The translations under genes were made by a program, and so were the position numbers. From Phaeospirillum sp. (GTDB lineage Bacteria > Pseudomonadota > Alphaproteobacteria > Rhodospirillales > Magnetospirillaceae): a stretch of 36,851 nucleotides of DNA. The notes under the pieces were generated by a model that saw only the letters and a program-made list of their open reading frames with translations, did not search any database and had not been told where the DNA came from. How positions within the stretch are numbered: the stretch's first letter is position 1; each line of letters opens with the position of its first letter. The stretch lies in NCBI GenBank assembly GCA_030824585.1, contig JAVBXM010000225.1, positions 1 through 36,851 on the forward strand, in the 5' to 3' direction. This document shows positions 35,074-36,851 of this stretch, piece after piece.

Positions 35074-35511
35074 CTACCCCTCCCGCACCTTCTCCCGCAG
35101 ATACTCTGCAAAAGCAGCATCGACGGTCAGGATGTGGTCGCACAGCCAGCGCCGCAGCAAATCCACCAGCTCCTCGGCCACGTGATCCGGGCCGGAAATC
35201 ATCAGGCGTTCGATCAGCACGTCCAGTTGGAAAATCAGGTATTCATGGTCGTAGCGGTGGGCGTCACGGTCGGGATAGCCCGTCCGCTCCATCCTGTGCT
35301 CCTCGCGCGCGAAGTGTTCCCGGGTGAACAGGCACAGGTCGGCGACCGCCTGGGTCACCATGTCGGCCCCCAGCCGGGCCGTGGAGAAAATCTGGTTCAT
35401 CAGCGCGAACATCTCGCGATGGTCGTCGTCTTCCGCTTCCATGTTGAGCAGAAGGTCATCCGACCACTCGATCTTCTCGTTCCCCCATGAAACAATCCGA
35501 TTCGAGGCCAT
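35074..35511 (-). CDS. Bacteriohemerythrin
   Basis: 145 residues, a single four-helix hemerythrin domain that binds O2 at a diiron site. All seven ligands of the family are in place: H31 (DDHREM), H66 and E70 (EHFAREEH), H85 and H89 (AHRYDHEY), H126 and D131 (DHILTVD). No sensor or membrane domain is attached, so it is a free cytoplasmic oxygen carrier or buffer. Such proteins are numerous in Magnetospirillum. GGGAG is about 12 bases upstream of ATG 35511. An inverted repeat CAGGT-N8-ACCTG (35516-35533) overlaps the Shine-Dalgarno. Confidence 0.93.
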   Translation of the reverse strand: MASNRIVSWGNEKIEWSDDLLLNMEAEDDDHREMFALMNQIFSTARLGADMVTQAVADLCLFTREHFAREEHRMERTGYPDRDAHRYDHEYLIFQLDVLIERLMISGPDHVAEELVDLLRRWLCDHILTVDAAFAEYLREKVREG

Positions 35512-35515
35512 ATGA

Positions 35516-35533
35516 CAGGTACTCCCTCACCTG
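35516..35533. promoter_or_regulatory. CAGGT-N8-ACCTG inverted repeat before the hemerythrin gene
   Basis: CAGGT (35516-35520) and ACCTG (35529-35533) flank 8 bases and include the region of the minus-strand Shine-Dalgarno. It may be a small regulator site or chance; 5-bp arms are short. Confidence 0.25.
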
Positions 35534-35620
35534 ACAGCGCCCATGGGGCGTCCCCAGCGCCTCCAGCTACGGTATACACCCTATGCTTGAATTGATACGG
35601 ACCGAAAGTCATGGATCATT

Positions 35621-36823
35621 GTGGTGAGTGACAGCCCGTCCACGGGCGCCAAGGCGGTCTTCTGCCTGTGCAGCGCCGAGGTCCTGACCATGGTGGGCGT
35701 CTTCGCCTTCCCCGCCTTGCTGCCCGCCTTCGTGGGCGAATGGGGGCTCAGCAATACCGAGGCGGGATGGATTTCCGGCGTGCTGTTCGCCGGCTATACC
35801 GTGGCGGTACCGGTGCTGACCACACTGACCGACCGTATCGACGCCCGGCGGGTCTATCTGGTCGGCGCCCTGGTGGCGGGTATTTCCGGCCTGCTCTATG
35901 CGTTGATGGCGGAAGGGTTCTGGTCGGCGCTGTGCCTGCGTTTCGCGGCGGGGGTTGGGCTGGCCGGCACCTACATGCCGGGGCTGAAGGCCCTGGTCGA
36001 CCGCACCCGGGGGCCGCAACAGGCCCGCTGGATCAGCTTCTACACCGCCTCGTTCTCGCTGGGCACCAGCGGATCGTTCATGGTCATCGGCGCCGTGGCG
36101 GAGATCTGGGGGTGGAAGGCGGCCTTCGCCCTGGCCGGCCTCTGCGCCCTGGCCGCCTTCGTGCTGGTCCTGGCGCTGCTGGAGCGGGCCGAGCCCACGC
36201 CCCCGGCAGGGCCGCCGGTCAATCCCTTCGATTTCGGCCCGGTCTTCCGCAACCGCGCCGCCATGGGCTACGTGCTGGGCTATGCCGCCCATGTGTGGGA
36301 GCTGTTCGGGGCGCGCTCGTGGATGGTGGCCTTCCTGGCCTGGGTGCTGGCCGCCCAGCCGGGCGCCGCCGGCCCGTCGCCCACCACCACCGCCACCATC
36401 GGCGCCCTGCTGGCCATGGGAGCCTCGCTGCTCGGCGCCGATCTCGCCCTGCGCTTCGACCGCCGCCGGGTCTGCGCCTTCGCCATGCTGTCCTCGGCCG
36501 CCCTGGCGGCGGTGATCGGCTTCCTGGGCGGCTTGCCCTATGGACTCGTGGTCGGGCTGATGCTGCTTTACAACGTGCTGATCCAGATCGATTCGGCGGC
36601 GCTCACCACCGGGGCGGTGATGGCGGCGGCGCCCGACCGTCGCGGCGCCACCATCGCCATCCACTCGCTGCTGGGCTTCGGCGCCGGCTTCATCGGGCCG
36701 CTGGCCTTCGGCATGGTGCTGGACGTGGCGGGCGGCGGGACCTCGTCCCTGGCCTGGGGCCTGGGCTTCGCCTCGCTGGCCGTGGTGGTGGGACTGGGGC
36801 CGCTGGCGCTCAGGCTCAGATGA
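35621..36823 (+). CDS. MFS transporter
   Basis: 400 residues with about 12 hydrophobic helices. The loop 2-3 motif typical of MFS appears as TDRIDARRVYLVGA (about 69-82), after helix 2 (WISGVLFAGYTVAVPVLTTL). The second half repeats the fold with DLALRFDRRRVCAFAML. Substrate unknown; the charged central loop is short. The start is GTG 35621 or the adjacent GTG 35624; no Shine-Dalgarno is visible. A six-codon ORF (ATG 35611 to TGA 35631) overlaps this start in another frame. Starting later, at 35690, would cut helix 1. Divergent from hemerythrin. Confidence 0.85.
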   Translation: MVSDSPSTGAKAVFCLCSAEVLTMVGVFAFPALLPAFVGEWGLSNTEAGWISGVLFAGYTVAVPVLTTLTDRIDARRVYLVGALVAGISGLLYALMAEGFWSALCLRFAAGVGLAGTYMPGLKALVDRTRGPQQARWISFYTASFSLGTSGSFMVIGAVAEIWGWKAAFALAGLCALAAFVLVLALLERAEPTPPAGPPVNPFDFGPVFRNRAAMGYVLGYAAHVWELFGARSWMVAFLAWVLAAQPGAAGPSPTTTATIGALLAMGASLLGADLALRFDRRRVCAFAMLSSAALAAVIGFLGGLPYGLVVGLMLLYNVLIQIDSAALTTGAVMAAAPDRRGATIAIHSLLGFGAGFIGPLAFGMVLDVAGGGTSSLAWGLGFASLAVVVGLGPLALRLR

Positions 36824-36851
36824 CCCTGAGGATCACCACCCCACCCTCTCC

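Noticed and set aside
35585-35600. TTGAATTGATA-like sequence resembling half of an FNR box before the MFS gene
   Set aside because: The FNR consensus TTGAT-N4-ATCAA is not met; only overlapping TTGA half-sites are present.

Overview
The window is about 37 kb of GC-rich, gene-dense chromosome. It looks like an alphaproteobacterium of the Rhodospirillales, most likely Magnetospirillum or a close relative. That placement is an inference from gene content and order: sdhCDAB followed by mdh-sucCD-sucAB-lpd, an Hsp20/DUF1150 pair, a short RNase D, a CoA-ester lyase next to a mesaconyl-CoA hydratase-type dehydratase, and a bacteriohemerythrin. I see no phage, insertion sequence, CRISPR array or magnetosome gene. 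Most of the window is housekeeping core genome. The unusual material lies in the gaps between genes.

Layout. 1-2.9 kb: the 3' part of a long Ala-rich helical protein, then xerD and a 76-residue helix-turn-helix protein. 2.9-4.0 kb: a convergent NDUFA9-like dehydrogenase/epimerase. 4.15-4.24 kb: tRNA-Leu(CAG), followed by short RNase D. 5.1-10.7 kb: the envelope and nitrogen-regulation block kdsD-lptC-lptA-lptB-rpoN, then ptsN under its own promoter. kdsC and hpf, found between these genes in many Proteobacteria, are absent. 10.7-11.8 kb: an elaborate hairpin-rich convergent spacer, then DUF1150 and Hsp20 (minus strand) with a sigma-32-like promoter. 11.9-16.5 kb: DUF4743/Nudix hydrolase, GST, CE4 deacetylase with GNAT acetyltransferase, LysE exporter and pyridoxal kinase. 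16.6-18.6 kb: CoA-ester lyase and mesaconyl-CoA hydratase. 18.7-19.3 kb: a MntA/HepT-type nucleotidyltransferase/HEPN toxin-antitoxin pair.

19.4-35.0 kb is a TCA-cycle super-cluster: sdhCDAB, a small lipoprotein on the opposite strand, a DHH phosphoesterase, ZapE, then mdh-sucC-sucD, sucA-sucB and lpd. Together these encode succinate dehydrogenase, malate dehydrogenase, succinyl-CoA synthetase and the whole 2-oxoglutarate dehydrogenase complex. 35.0-36.8 kb: a bacteriohemerythrin and a divergent MFS transporter.

I found no clearly new multi-gene system. The best leads are non-coding. (1) A ~255-bp spacer between ptsN and DUF1150 has inverted outer arms that start at the two stop codons and enclose three perfect hairpins. 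(2) Two copies of a dispersed CACGAAGG-type palindromic element occur, one inserted between sucB and lpd. (3) A GGGTAGGG motif is shared upstream of sdhC and mdh, and a second GC-rich palindrome is shared upstream of mdh and the DHH gene. (4) Mutually exclusive hairpins precede sucA. (5) A triple-hairpin element lies downstream of pdxY. All structures were read by eye; no folding or database search was run.
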